DNA of 64,000 nt, from contig JAQFVV010006294.1 of NCBI GenBank assembly GCA_028023455.1, positions 930,001 through 994,000 on the forward strand, written 5' to 3'. The position numbers and the translations under genes were made by a program. This DNA comes from Epiperipatus broadwayi (Eukaryota > Onychophora > Udeonychophora > Euonychophora > Peripatidae). The notes beneath the pieces are model-generated. The model made no database searches and was not told where the DNA came from. It was given only the letters and a program-made list of their open reading frames with translations. This document shows, in pieces, positions 1-12,605 of this stretch (position 1 is its first letter; each line of letters begins with the position of its first letter).

Positions 1-1446
1 AGTGTTTTAATTTGTTAAAATGTGTTATAAGTAAATGTACATACCTCTCTTTCTTCCTCTCTATATATACCCCTTTATCCCATAGCGCTTGGTCTTTATG
101 TGAGGATTCACAATAGTGATCATCATCAATTTGTACCCACTATTTTGATTTATAATCGATTATTCACTATAATGATTGGACAAAAAAAGTTTCTGACAGC
201 TAGTTTATTATACTGATGATGTCATAGAAGAATTATTAAAGTCATTTCATCCAAAAGCAAAATATTGACTTTAATGATGAAATTGTATGGCAGATATTTT
301 ATTCATAAAACACATTATAGTGCTGCATTCAATATTTTGATTATAAGCTTAAAATATGAAAATGAATGTACAGTCTTTTATTTAATTTTCATCCAATGTT
401 TTTATGAGACAATTAGTATTTTATTAATAACATATCCAAAGTAAACATTTCCATTGTTAATAACTACAAACATAAAAATAAAAAGGTTCATACAGTACAT
501 GAATGTAAATCAACAAAATACTGTAAAAATAGCAAATTCGTTCAGTATAAAATTAAAAATGTACAGTACATATATTAGCTAAAATATTCAGTCAATTGAT
601 TTTGAATAAAAATTTTCTTGTCAAATCAAAACTTCTACCACTGCTAATCTAAAATATTTTCATGAAAAAAGGGGGGGAGCAATGAGGATTAAATGGTTTC
701 AGATTTACACAATTAAAATCAAAAATTACTAAATGTAAATTAACAATAACATTTACTCTGCTTTATTGATTTCAAAGCATCTTGTAATTCTTTTCAGATA
801 TTCAAAGCAATGAAGACATTCTTTTCAGATATCCAAAGCAATGAAGACATTACTGCACATGTAAATAAAAAAATGCAGTACAGAGAAGAAAAAAAAATTT
901 CATTCAGCATAAAACTAATTTTTGGTCATATGTACTATCAATATTAAATTTTAAATTGTGAACAGTATGAATATTAGTTAAAATTTCAGACAATTAATTT
1001 TGGATTAAAATCTTTATGAATGCTAATTTCAATCAAATTGAAACTGTTATCCATCGTAATAGAATTGCATTTTGGGAGGAAATGTGAAGATGATTTTATA
1101 CAATCAATAATAAATTGTGTATGATGAAAATGCAATACCAATAAAGTGAATAAGATTAATGCCTTTAATTTTTGCTTAAATAGCCCATAACTCTGCTATC
1201 AAAATATATTGCACTATTCAACAAATTGCTAAGTCACTGCAAAAACATGGCTACCACACTTGATAAAATAGTGACATGTCATGCCAAAAGAAACCCATTA
1301 TAGATATTGTATTTGTTTATTTAGATCAAAAGCCTTAAATATTGATTATAATAGGCAAACTCAGAATACATTAGATTATTTTTTTCCTTTTTTCAATATG
1401 CTGAAATTTTTTTTTAAAAGTTGACTCGGATTAAGCCTTTGTAATA
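1..1446. other. AT-rich non-coding DNA
   Basis: No open frame, splice-flanked segment or repeat structure that I can support, apart from the short tandem duplication at 787-848. Homopolymer A and T runs dominate. Confidence 0.6.
787..848. repeat. 31-bp tandem duplication
   Basis: Two adjacent units beginning ATTCTTTTCAGATAT differ by about one base (TTCAAAG against TCCAAAG). The close match implies a recent local duplication; no function is implied. Confidence 0.8.
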
Positions 1447-2557
1447 CACCTGGGTCTTGTTTTACATGATAGATTCCTCAGAAAACACGTGCAAACGAAA
1501 TTGCGCAAAAATAGATGTAACTTACATTGAAAAAGGGGGGATGTGGTCTGTGATTTTTCAAAATTCGTGTAAAAGCAAAGCACCAACGTAAAATTACTTT
1601 AAAATTCACGCAAAAAAAAAAATAAAGAAATAAAATATGACTAATAACAAATTTCAAATTTGAAAAAAATTGATACAAGACAAACTTTTTTTAACTATAA
1701 TATTTAATTTTACTCAAAATAATATATTTTTATGCATAATTTACAGTACAATAATTTACATTTTTTATACACGTTTTAATTATTATCGCTATTTGCTGAA
1801 AAACATGTTCATTTGCAAACTGGTAAAAAATCAAATTTTTCACAAGAGGAAATACAACTAGCGCCAACTTCACACTCATGTTGTGTCAATGGTTTTCTGG
1901 TGACAATGTAATTAGTAATTAATCTTTGAGATGATGATTTTATTAATTGTTTATGAAACTAACAACTAAAAATTAAATTCTTATTTTTGTCTTTAATTTT
2001 TTAATTTTCAATTCTGTTTAAAAATCAAATTTCACATCACATTAATTTCAAGTTGCCATAAGTAATTTTTTAAATTGTTAATTACAATTAAAAATCAGAT
2101 TTTAATTTTTAATTGTCAAATTTAATTGCGCCCACTGCTATTACTCACCTTTTAAAAATAAACTTGTGGACACTAAATGATTAATAATTGATTATGTTCT
2201 TTTTTAAAAAGCAAAAACAGAATGTGATTTAAAATGCAAAATTAACATGCACAATGTTTGAACAAATTTACATTATAATCTTGTAAAATTTAATGTGTGT
2301 ATACATAAAATGTGGAAATCATGATTTTAATTTCATTATTGCATAAAATCTTACTATTATAAAGCACTGAAAATATTGAAATTACTAAGATGAAAGTCGA
2401 ATTCCAATAATGTGCTATTACTTTCAATATAACGTAAGTGCACGAAATTTATTATTTAAAGTAATAGCGCATTATCAGAGTTTGACTTCCGGTGAAACAT
2501 GAATCGCGTAACTTCAAAATCGTGTTAAATACGTCCGCGTAAAAAGAGACCCAGGTG
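1447..2557. mobile_element. 1.1 kb TIR DNA element, TA target duplication
   Basis: The element starts CACCTGGGTCT and ends with the exact inverse AGACCCAGGTG. A TA dinucleotide lies directly outside each end (1445-1446, 2558-2559). Just inside, GTTTTAC on the left pairs with GTAAAAA on the right, so the inverted repeat is about 20 bp with mismatches. A TA duplication with short TIRs is the Tc1/mariner-type signature; I see no transposase frame, so this would be a non-autonomous copy. GC rises near both ends, where CG dinucleotides cluster. An internal hairpin lies at 2394-2488. Assignment to a superfamily is inference from the TA duplication alone. Confidence 0.72.
2394..2488. repeat. internal hairpin of the TA-flanked element
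   Basis: AAGTC...GCTATTACTTT at 2394-2424 is inverted at about 2458-2488 (AAAGTAATAGCGC...GACTT) with a handful of mismatches and a ~33-bp loop. Stem about 31 bp. It sits in the right half of the 1447-2557 element. Confidence 0.7.
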
Positions 2558-2559
2558 TA

Positions 2560-3842
2560 TATCCATATTTATTTGATTCTTGTTACACTAATGATAAATA
2601 AGTTTTTATAGCCAATCAAATGATTTGTTATTAAACATTGTTTTTTTAATTTTGATAATTTCACATAAATAATACAGTAGCACAAATTTTAAAAAATGAA
2701 ACCTCAGTGTGGATTTTTTTTTCAGTGTTATGAAAAACAGTTGTGCAGAGGAACAAAAAAAAATTGTTAAATGCTACTTTAGTTTCACTGTCTTGGTCTA
2801 TTTTAGTCTACTTTCTGGACAGTGAAAATATGCACTTTTTTTCTAGCAATATTAAACTTTTTTTTTAGAGATTCTGTTTAAAGTCACCGAAACAACTAAT
2901 ATGACCATGAAAAAATCAAGAAAATCTTTGAAGTTGGAAACCAATTTAGATAATGATGACTGGTGAATGAATCACAGGAAATAACTTTAAGCTAAGTGTT
3001 TTTTTTTTTCTTTTTATATAGATTTAAGTTGCATTATCATACATACATAAATACTTTAAGTGAATATCTGCATAATACACACAGCACAGTTTACACAAGC
3101 ATATAACGTATATTAAGGGTTTTTTTATATATACTCGATAAGTTATTTTTTGTACACAATATTCCCAATTTATAGTGTGACTTTTTAACTGGAGTAACCA
3201 GCCAATTTTTTCTCCATAGACATTAAGCAGGGTAAAAGTGTATTAAAACAGCTTTATTGTGTGTATATATGCATATACATGCAAGGTTTCTACTATTCAC
3301 AAATTTATTTTAACCAGAGAACAATCTTGAAACTAAATACTGTGAATACGTCAGTTCCATGTTACAATAAATTTATTATTTTGCCAAAAGATTAAAGTGC
3401 AGGCACTAAAATATAATTATAGGTATATGAGGAAGGCCAACACACATACATTTTAATGTGGATTTATCTCAACCCCATTTCAATCCTAGTGATAAAAGTA
3501 TATGGCTGAAAGACAAAAAAATTCGTGAATACATTTCTGAGAAAAGTGGGGAATAGAGAGAATTTAATTGTAATGTGTGTTTGACACTTTGATGTTAGAA
3601 CATTGTTTGACCACTTTCATTATGTTTGCATGTTTTATATTTTTAAATTATTTATAACTAAATTAATAGAAAAATTGTGCTACTATACTATAAGACTTAC
3701 CCACCTGATGGAGCTTTATGATATTTACCATAGAACAAAAAAAAACTAATTGATAAAAAATGAAATTCCTATATTTACTTTAGAACTTAAAACTATAAAA
3801 GTATATTTAAAAAATCAAGAAAATAATGTATTTTGCAGTTAT
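2560..3842. other. AT-rich non-coding DNA
   Basis: No supported gene or repeat. Homopolymer T tracts and scattered short AT repeats only. Confidence 0.55.
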
Positions 3843-4138
3843 CAAAATAATACAAAAAGCATACCAATAGCTCAAACAAGCTCTTAAGTGACAAATGTGG
3901 TAAGAGAAAATATGTAAAATCTCTATCCAGAATACTCTTATCCCCAGACCAATTGGTTTCGAGCTTATGGCTCATCTCAGTGAGCAGCTAGAATATTCAG
4001 ACACTCTAGTGTCTAAACTCGAAACCAATTGGTCTGGGATAAGAGTCTTCCGGATAGAGATTTTAAATATTTTCTCTTACCGCACTTATCAATTAAGGGC
4101 TTGTTTGAGCTATTGGTACGCTCTCTGCATTACATTTT
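3843..4138. repeat. inverted repeat with ~120-bp arms
   Basis: The left arm (about 3843-3963) and right arm (about 4018-4138) are inverse copies with about ten mismatches. The best-matching part is ACCAATTGGTCTGG...GATAGAGATTTTA. The 54-bp spacer holds its own short hairpin (GACACT/AGTGTC). Outside the left arm, 3810-3835 is inverted again at about 4431-4455 (AAATACATTATTTTC), as if the right arm carries a ~290-bp insertion. This looks like a decayed foldback or MITE; no target duplication could be identified. Confidence 0.7.
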
Positions 4139-4997
4139 TGTAAATAGAAGCTTATAAAAGCAATGTCAAGTTATATATGACTTACTTTATTGATTAGTTA
4201 TCAAAATAATATCAATTATTTGACAAAAATACATCAATGATAAAGAAAATTTATGTAGGAATGCAAATCCACAACAAATATTGCATTTATTTTTTAATTT
4301 ACTATGTGTGCATTTATAATTGAATTGCAGAAAGTTATATTAAAAATTGCTCATTTTTATTTGATACACATTTTATTTATGGACTATTTTTACCTTTTTT
4401 TTAAAAAAATTTAATATATTTTTTTTATTGCAAAATACATTATTTTCTTTATTTTATGTAATATATACTTACTCTGATGTATTTTTTGTTAAATATGTGA
4501 TATTATTTCAATAATTAAATTATTTTTATTCAAAAATATATTATTTTCTTGACTTGATTTAATATATTAATGAATTAACCAATAAATATAGATGTTTAGT
4601 TATTTAGCCATGCTTTTTTTTTTTTTGCTCAATGGTAATTATTATGTAGGTCAATAAAGCAGATAGAATATACACTATATTGGCACCAAAAAATCTTCAT
4701 TATAAAAAGTAAAAAAAAAAAATCCAATTGTTTACATACAAAACTCGTAAAAAAAAATCACTATATAAAGTTTACCAATTCCATTAAATGCAATATTTGC
4801 AGAAGCAATTGTTATTAAGTTTTACTATAATTTATTTACAAGGTAATTTTCTTACAAGTGTCATTTTTAATTTCTTTGAAAAATTTCAAAGCAAAAATGA
4901 AAACTACTCAACAATGAAATGTTGATTATTCAAATTGATCACACAAATCACTACAAATTTATATGTAATGAAAATAAACTGGTGATATATTTTTTTT
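4139..4997. other. AT-rich non-coding DNA
   Basis: Contains the displaced arm fragment near 4431-4455 described with the preceding inverted repeat. Nothing else supported. Confidence 0.5.
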
Positions 4998-5030
4998 GGT
5001 TGTTTTCTCATCCCTGGTGTTCGCCTTGAG

Positions 5031-5336
5031 ATGTCGCTATTTCTAGGTCAATTCCTAGAAATATACCGTTTCACCGGCATTCACCCAACAAAAGGAGTTT
5101 TTCTACATTATAAATGCAGAAAAGAGTCCTCATGTTATGTTGGACGGAGGCGGAGACAGAAGCCAACACAGAGACTTCTTTCTATGATAAAACACAGCAA
5201 GAGTTCCCGATGGCTGTCAGTTAGGGCTTTTTTCTATGCTAAAAGCAAAGAGAAAGAAATGCCTTTATTGGCTGCCGTAGTAGTTGATTTTGTTCATCAT
5301 TTTCTCGTAATAGTAGAATATCTATTTTCTCTGTAG
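5031..5336 (+). CDS. hypothetical 101-aa frame inside the TIR element
   Basis: This ATG-to-TAG frame lies seven bases inside the left terminal repeat of the 4998-6790 element. It is longer and less AT-rich than random frames nearby and encodes a basic middle (GRRRRQKPTQR near residues 38-48) and a hydrophobic tail (AAVVVDFVHHFLVIVEYLFSL begins near residue 80). I recognise no domain. It could be a remnant of an element-encoded protein or captured host sequence, or a chance frame in GC-richer transposon DNA. There is no donor site or poly-A signal to support expression. Confidence 0.15.
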   Translation: MSLFLGQFLEIYRFTGIHPTKGVFLHYKCRKESSCYVGRRRRQKPTQRLLSMIKHSKSSRWLSVRAFFYAKSKEKEMPLLAAVVVDFVHHFLVIVEYLFSL

Positions 5337-5589
5337 TTTCATATGAGAGTGTGTGTATTTGAAGCAGTCGTAGTTTTTTAAAATTTGATAAGACATCTAT
5401 TTTTTTTAATGTGTTGTAACTTACTTTACTGTTGTAAGTTCAGTAATAATGTCCTGAAGATTCCATTACGAATGGGTAACCCTCAAAAATTGCTTTTAAG
5501 AGTGCGGAACGGAAAAAAATTTCAAGGATCATGCGAAAAGTACCATTTTCGCGAGAATTCATCCGTGACCGGTTACTTTTGCTATATAT

Positions 5590-6110
5590 ATATGCACAAA
5601 CAAAAACAACTCAGTGTCTAATTATCAGGAATTACTTGTCCAAAAAAGAAAATTAGTCAGCTTTTTTTTTTTTTTGACATTTATTATTTCAAAATAAGAT
5701 TAGTTTTTATATCTACACACTAACAAAAACAACACAGTTCCTGATTAATTACTGTCTTTAATAAAAAAAAAAAGAAAGCAAATTCAATGGGGTTTGATTT
5801 TTTCAATGGAGTATTTGAATTACGGGTTTTATATATACAAGATTTACCCAAAAAAAAAACCCCCACTTTCTGATTAATTACTGTCAAAAGAAACGCAAAT
5901 TAGTCGGCTATCATTTTTAAATTTAGTATTTCAATAACAGTACCCTTTTTATATAGACAGCCTTAACAAAAACAACCCACTTTCTGATTCATTACTATCC
6001 CCCCCCCCCAAAAAAAAAAAAAAAAAAAACGGAAATTAGTCGGGTATAATTTTTCAATTGAGTCTTTCAATGACAGTCCTTACTAATAGTAGTCGGGTAT
6101 CAATTCTAAA
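5590..6110. repeat. tandem array of ~110-130-bp units
   Basis: Four degenerate units share a core of AACAAC, then TTTCTGATTAATTACTGT, an A-rich run, AATTAGTCGG and ATTTCAAT. Each carries an expanded homopolymer A or C run, for example at 6000-6030. The array is internal to the 4998-6790 element. Confidence 0.7.
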
Positions 6111-6129
6111 TTGTAGTATATAAATGGTG

Positions 6130-6600
6130 TTACTTTTGCTAGATTTAGAATTACATCTTGCTTTTTTAATAAAATGATTGATTTACTCTTGACCAAAAAT
6201 ATCGTAACTTTAAAAAAAGACACACACACAAACTCAAAAACAATCTAAGATTAATAAACATTGACTTATTATATATTGCTTTTGAATCAAATTATTGATT
6301 TACTCTTGCAAAAAAAAGACCGTAACTTTAAAAAGACACACCTAAAATCCAAACAAAAAATTAGAAAAAGCCCTGTAACTTTAAATTCACACACACAAAC
6401 TCAAAAACAAGATAAGATTAATAAACATTTACTTATTACGTCTTGCTTTTGAATAAAATTATTGATTTACTCTTGCAAAAAAAAAGACTGTAACTTTAAA
6501 AAGACACATCTAAAGTCAAAAAAAAAAAAAAAATTAGAAAAACACTGTAACTTTAAAGACACACACATACAAACTAAAAAACAATATAAGATTAATAAAC
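6130..6600. repeat. second tandem array, ~115-170-bp units
   Basis: The motif ATTGATTTACTCTTG recurs at about 6178, 6293 and 6461. Each is followed by an A run, a GTAACTTTAAA motif, a CA-rich stretch and GATTAATAAACATT. Unit spacing varies because one unit contains an extra sub-repeat. Internal to the 4998-6790 element. Confidence 0.7.
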
Positions 6601-6798
6601 ATTTACAAAATGAAAAAACTAACATCATATAATAGTATTAGTTAGTAGAATATTTTATTACAAATCTAAGAAATCAGATCTTTTTAGATCAAATCGATCA
6701 TTTAGATCCGGCCCGGAATCGTTATATGTATATGTTTTTGATTAGCATCAATGCCATCCCATTGCGAACACCAGGGATGAGAAAACAACCTTTTTTTT

Positions 6799-7416
6799 AA
6801 TATACAAATTGTTAAATAATGTGTGATTTAATAAAATATTAAGAATGGAAGATTCAACAGCTGGAAAAATTCCCAAATGACAAAAGTGACAAAAAAAAAC
6901 TCCTTCTTTGACTAATCGAATGGAAATGTTATACTCAAAAGTAACATGAACAATATTTTTTTTAAAATCAAAATTGAAGACTTTATATATAAGTAAGCAT
7001 ATAGATTCAAATAATTTGATCAATCAATAATCTCTTTAAAAATATATATATATTTCTATAAATTATATCTTTCAAACTTAAAATAGAAAGTAATATTTAA
7101 AGCATTTTCATAAAATATAAAAAGTTTTAAATATTTGCTATTTTTTTAATTGATAATATAATAAATATCTAGATCTAAACTTAATAAAAATAATTAATAC
7201 TATGATTATTAAATACAATTTATTATTAACTAACTATAATTAAAGTTTAAGAAAAAAATGCTCACTTATCTATTTTCTGTTAAATTGCATTAAAAAAATA
7301 AAAAACAAACAATGAAGTAAATTAAACATAATTGACAAGTTGCTCCATCCCTGACAAAAATATAATTAAAATTTAAGTTTTTTTTACAAAAAAATAAATA
7401 TGTAATGTTTGAATCA
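6799..7416. other. AT-rich non-coding DNA
   Basis: Nothing supported. A 91-codon minus-strand frame overlapping the right end of the 4998-6790 element is a by-product of the terminal repeat. Confidence 0.5.
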
Positions 7417-7585
7417 TTGATGAGTGCTGGTTCAGCATGAAATATGTATATTGGAGATCATTTATTATGTTTGTGGTCATGTGTATTGGCTGTATAAGAT
7501 AGATTAGATAGCTGAAGGAATGTTGAAAGTCTGTGTTCAAATCCTTTATATAACAAAGAATAAATATATAAATTAAAATCAAATG
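7417..7585 (+). mobile_element. SINE-like element, copy A
   Basis: This copy shares the blocks GATGAGTGCTGGTT, AGCATGAAATA, TGTGGTCATGTG, TGTAT.AGATAG and GTTCAAATCCT, in the same order and orientation, with 10903-11075. The GTTCAAATC block matches the RNA polymerase III B-box (GWTCRANNC), so a tRNA-related SINE is the natural reading. The 3' end runs into an AT-rich tail (AATAAATATATAAA). The divergence between copies points to an old family. Confidence 0.65.
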
Positions 7586-10500
7586 TTGAGAAAGTGTGAC
7601 TTCATGTAAAACATAATTTTAATAATTTGTTATCAGTGAGATGTTAGCAATAGAGGTTAATACAGAAATATTTTAAAAATAGTTATTTATTTAACTACAA
7701 AATTTTCATTTTTCAATTAAGCTGATAAATATATACGTTTAAAATCCAAATTCTTTAATATAGATAGTAATATATAGTTTTATTTAAAAACATCAAATGT
7801 ATTTATGTAAATAAAAAAATTAGAGCCTTCATAAGCCAGTTAAAAACTTTGAAAGTATATTTAAAATCAGATTAACAACATAATTATTAACTACAAACTT
7901 CATTAATAGATGACTGACTACATGATCTTCATTTAGAAGAAACATATTGCTAAAATAGACTATAAATTGTTAATTTAATCAGATATGCTTGATCATATTA
8001 TTCAAATTAATCACATATGACTTTCAAAACTGTAAAGTTGTTTAATCCTGGCCACTAACTGATTAAATTATATAGATCACTACTGTTTAGCATCATACAG
8101 ATTGAATAATGAGAATTGGGTTCATTTAAAGAAGGATATCTAATACTTTTTAAAACTAAGTCAAATGCATTACCAGATACTGCTTTGAAACATAGAAAGT
8201 ATTTTTTCTCTATCTCTAAAAGGTTTGTTCCATTATCACTGTGATTTTAACTTTTAAGTTATAGACAAAATTATTGTATTTAGAATATGCAATATAATGA
8301 TTTAACTATAACATTTAGAGCTAACTTTTTTTTTAATAAAAACATTTAAAATATAAAATTTCATAATAACAAATAAAATATATGAAATAATATTTTTATT
8401 TATTTCATTAAAAGCATTAAAAAATTGATTTCTAAATTGAATTGAAATTTTATTATTTTTGCATTGTATGAAAGTTATGTGATAGGTTTTGACATGACTT
8501 CAATGATATCATGTATTATTATTACATATTAATTATTGTGATAATAATGGGCCTTTGAAAAGCTTTAAAAAGCTAACAAATGATAGGTCATTCTTCAAAT
8601 TCTTAAATTAAAAAAAAATCCTTTAAGCCTTTTGTACTAATTAAACAACGAAGGAAATTGAAAAATACTAATACCTTTATTGATTTAATGATTTCAAAAA
8701 TTACATAATTTTTTTACAGCAATATATGTATATACATATTTTATTCTTTTATAGATTTAAATGATAGAAATTTAATGAGTATTCTTTTGTATGTTTAAAT
8801 AATTTTTCAGTTATAATGTAATGAAGTATCAATTAAAAACAGATATTGAAAACTAAAATAATGTTTTCAAAAAATATAATTGTCTAAAATATTTAAATCA
8901 AAAGTGGATCTGCCTTTAACTTATTATCTTAACTTAAATTAGAATAATAAATCAGAGAATATTATTGTATATATGTAAATATTAAAAGTATAATAATTTT
9001 CTAAATAGTCTCATAATTAAGTAAGTCTCTCCTGTAAGTCATAAGTTTTATATAGAAGATTTTTCACTAGGTTTTATAGATTTAAATGGTAAAAATTTTA
9101 TGAGAATTTTCTTTTATATACCTATATAAATGGATTTATATACAAATATAAGATGAGTGTTCTTATCTTTTCAAAGTCTCTTATTATATGGCTGGGATTG
9201 AGTTTCCTCATATTCAACAAAAACATTGCTTTAATATGACAGTAAAGCACGTCTACCAATAGTTTACTATTTGTTTAGAATTTCAGTTTGAAATTGCACT
9301 AGTAAATATCTTGATCAATTATATAACTTAATTATGTATATTTTAATTAAAATGAGTATCCTTATTTATAGTGATTCTTTTCCATAATTACAATAGAGAT
9401 TCAGTACTTCTCTTTCCCATTTTAAAAACATTGGTTTTGAATTGCTAATAACAATAATTAGATTTAATTTACATCATGACTCCAAAAGATTAAGAAATCA
9501 CTGCTTTATTAATACTGAAATTTGCTCTGTTAAATTTAAAAATAAATGCATGTACATTTTATATATATTTAAAACATAGCTTATTTCTTTTACTTAACAA
9601 GGGCTTGAAATTGATTATTATTATTAATATTACCAGAATAATTTTGTTTATGAGATTTTTTTTAAAACATTTAATAAAAATTCAAATAAATAGCCTTTTT
9701 TAAAATCAACATTATAGTAAAATTAAACAAAAAGACACTATTTTAATATAACTTTAAATGTGGGGTGTGAGTTTTATCTATTTGTGAGTAATTTAAGATG
9801 TGTGAAGTAATATTTCACATTATCTCTTCTACACAGAAATAATTATAGATTTTTTAATTTTTTTTTTATTAAAATTATTACTTTATTTACAATATAGAAA
9901 ATTTTCAATATAATTCAAACTTGCATTCAACAATGAGGTGACTTCACTGAAGTTTATAAAAAAAACTCAATATTTGGCATAAATTATAGCTACATACTTA
10001 AAAAAAATTGACTTCAACATCTGCAGTTTGATTTTCAATCAGCTAATCATAGTAGATCATAGGAACTTTGATTTCAATCATGTATCTATGATGGCACATT
10101 GTAAATATCCTATCAAAAGCACACACATTACATTCATATTCAAAGATGAAACATAATCAGAAAGGAATGAGAATTTGAAAATCACACACCAATAGGTAGC
10201 TATATATTGGTCACATTGAGTGCTAAAAAAACTAATTCACTTCCTATAATAACCATCACTTCTATGAATGACTTAACTATTCTATATATAAAAGCAGGAT
10301 TCTCAGTAAACCACTATAATTAGAAGTGTTGAGAATCATATAGACAGATTTTCATGTCAGAAAACATTGTCTGATTAGTAACAATACACACACTTTAACT
10401 TCTTTCTAATACAAAATCTTATTTCCATAATATTATTAAACATCCTGCCTGTTATTTATTATATTCAATAATTTTTTTAAAAAATTAAGAATTTGAAATA

Positions 10501-10902
10501 TAATAGACTATTCAGAATTCAATCTTTTTTAATGAATTATATTACAATATAAACAACAATATATAACACTACTGTTTTATAGTAATAATTAGCATTTTGA
10601 CAGATTTATAAAGTTATGCAATGTGAAGCTATTTTTATCCAGATTTTACTATTGTTATCCCTCTTATATGTATTTAATGGATACTGTCCTGTACATGAGG
10701 GGTCAGAGTGACTTCAGGTCAACATGGACATGGCAATAATGGGATTTGAGATTTCATCATCAGATTTTCAATGATATGGATGGCTGAAAAGTTGGAGGTT
10801 GCAGTGGATTGAAGCCTGTCCATTAAAGTATGAAGATTTGCTATCTTAATATAAACTGAGCATTGATTATATATATGTGTGAGAGATGATAATCTGGACC
10901 AA
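7586..10902. other. AT-rich non-coding DNA
   Basis: No gene supported over 3.3 kb. The stretch 10690-10850 is less AT-rich and lies directly upstream of SINE copy B, but it has no counterpart upstream of copy A and no recognisable motif. Confidence 0.5.
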
Positions 10903-11075
10903 CTGATGAGTGCTGGTTTAGCATGAAATACGTATTGGTGATTATTAATCTTTTCTACATGTGTGTGGTCATGTGAATCAGTTGTATGAGATAGTGTGGA
11001 TAGTGAGAGGTGCTTGAAAATCTGAGTTCAAATCCTCTATACTTACTATAATAAAGGAATTAAAAAATATATATA
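10903..11075 (+). mobile_element. SINE-like element, copy B
   Basis: Second copy of the family at 7417-7585, same strand. It has the B-box-like GAGTTCAAATCCTC near 11022 and ends in AAAAAATATATATA. It is slightly better preserved than copy A at the tRNA-like end. Confidence 0.65.
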
Positions 11076-12149
11076 TAATCAATTTATTTAACTTAGTTAT
11101 CCTAAGTTTATTCAACATGCTGAAATCATACAAATAGCATAGCTAAAGTCATGTTTATAGTTTTTAAGACAAAGTTTAGTATTAAAACAGTCTACTTCTT
11201 TTAATATATGCATTAAGTATTTATTTTATTTTTTTCTAAAATATCTATAATCAAAATAAAACATCAAATGTTTATGAATACTATTTTTATAAATACAGTA
11301 CACAAATTCTCTTTACAAATGCCTTACTTTTTAGTATGCAGTTATATATTTATTTAATATATGGATTTTTTTTTTATTAGCTTAACTATCAACAAAATAT
11401 TAAAAAATCTGTAAAGATTCCAACTAGGAGATGATTATCATTCATTAGGTTAAAAAATGATTACATTTTCTTTAACACTAGAAAACCTCTTTTTAGCAAA
11501 AATCTCTCAACAGCCTTTATAGACAAGCAATAAATGATATGGCATTTACATACCCTTGCTGAATAGTGAGGATATCAGTATTCCTATTTTTGTTTCAATC
11601 AAGATGCCCATTTACTGACCAATATTGAGTGGTTAGATTAGTTATAAGCCACTTTTTAAAAAAAAATCTTAAGCTTAAAGCTCAGATTATAAATAGACTT
11701 ACATAAAGCTCAAATAGATCTCTAATCATCTGAATAGTCAAGATGCATCTCAAAAACCATTAACATGTTGTTGTTGTTTTTTCTGTACCTGCAGCTAATA
11801 CATTTAAAATGTAAAAGCAAGACATTAATTTTAAATAATTTGTATAATAAACATTAATAACTAAGAAACAATATTGTGCAGTATTTGAAAAACTATGTGA
11901 GACTGAATTTAAATGATTAGATTGTACAGACTGAAATGTGTCTGTACTTTTTTCTTTTAATTTATGACCGAGATTCAAATGTAAGGATAAATGGGACTAT
12001 TATTTGTAACTGTTTAACATTATTAAACAATAAAAATGTTTTTTAATGTATTATTAAATTTTAAATAGTGAAGAAATATGTTGTTTTTATGAAGGGTGAC
12101 TTGATATCAGGGTTCAGAAAGTTCATTTCATCAGTTTTCTAATGATATC
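11076..12149. other. AT-rich non-coding DNA
   Basis: Nothing supported. A 72-codon minus-strand frame at 11760-11978 has no protein-like character. Confidence 0.5.
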
Positions 12150-12605
12150 ATGCAGACAATGAGTATTAGATTTTAAAAAATGTTAATTAGGATTAATAAA
12201 ATTTATAGAAAATTTGGAATAAAAATAAATACATCTAAATCTAATGTATTGATTGTAGATAGGTGTAATGAAATATTAAAAAGTTGGGAAAAAAAATGAG
12301 CAAATTATTTATGTAATTTAATTGATGATGGAAATAAGATAAACACAATAGGCTTTTAGTAAAGTAGAATATTATTTTCTAGCTCATAAATGTTAGATTT
12401 AAAGGAAAAAAATTCATTAAATGATTTATTTGGAATATGTATAAAAAACAATGGTTTGTTGAATAAAATAAAAAAATCTAGACTATTGAGATGTGGATTT
12501 GAGAAAGGCAAAAAAATAGATTGGAAAGATTGGTTAAAAATAAATACTGAAGAGAGTAAATGAATAAAATTATTTAAAAAAAATAACAAAATAGAGCATG
12601 AAAAA
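12150..12605 (+). pseudogene. LINE reverse-transcriptase relic
   Basis: In one forward frame, about 12182-12270 reads INKIYRKFGIKINTSKSNV, which fits the conserved stretch after the RT catalytic centre of many LINEs (a helix, then G-[LI]-K-[IL]-N-x-x-K-[ST]). Beyond it the frame breaks at TGA near 12297 and TAG TAA near 12356, but later pieces (LRCGFEKGKKIDWKDWLK near 12483-12540) still resemble the region leading to the LINE C-terminus. The catalytic YADD box and the endonuclease are absent. The clade cannot be fixed. This is a degraded, 5'-truncated insertion. Confidence 0.6.

Larger units (their letters stand above)
4998..6790. mobile_element. 1.8 kb TIR element, possible 8-bp target duplication
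   Basis: The left end GGTTGTTTTCTCATCCC continues to 5024, and the right end at 6764-6790 is its exact inverse, giving 27-bp perfect terminal inverted repeats. Eight T residues flank each end (4990-4997, 6791-6798). An 8-bp duplication would fit hAT, P or Merlin-type elements, but a run of T is weak evidence. The interior holds an open frame of unknown meaning next to the left end (5031-5336) and two families of tandem repeats (about 5590-6110 and 6130-6600). No transposase motif is visible, so the copy is probably non-autonomous. Perfect TIRs in such a decayed background suggest fairly recent activity. Confidence 0.78.

Noticed and set aside
1478-1678. 66-codon minus-strand frame at 1478-1678
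   Set aside because: It lies inside the left part of the TA-flanked element and is F/I-rich without any motif.
5590-6600. Repeat-spacer pattern resembling a CRISPR array
   Set aside because: Units are ~110-170 bp, diverged and contain homopolymer runs; the window is animal DNA and the arrays lie inside a TIR element.
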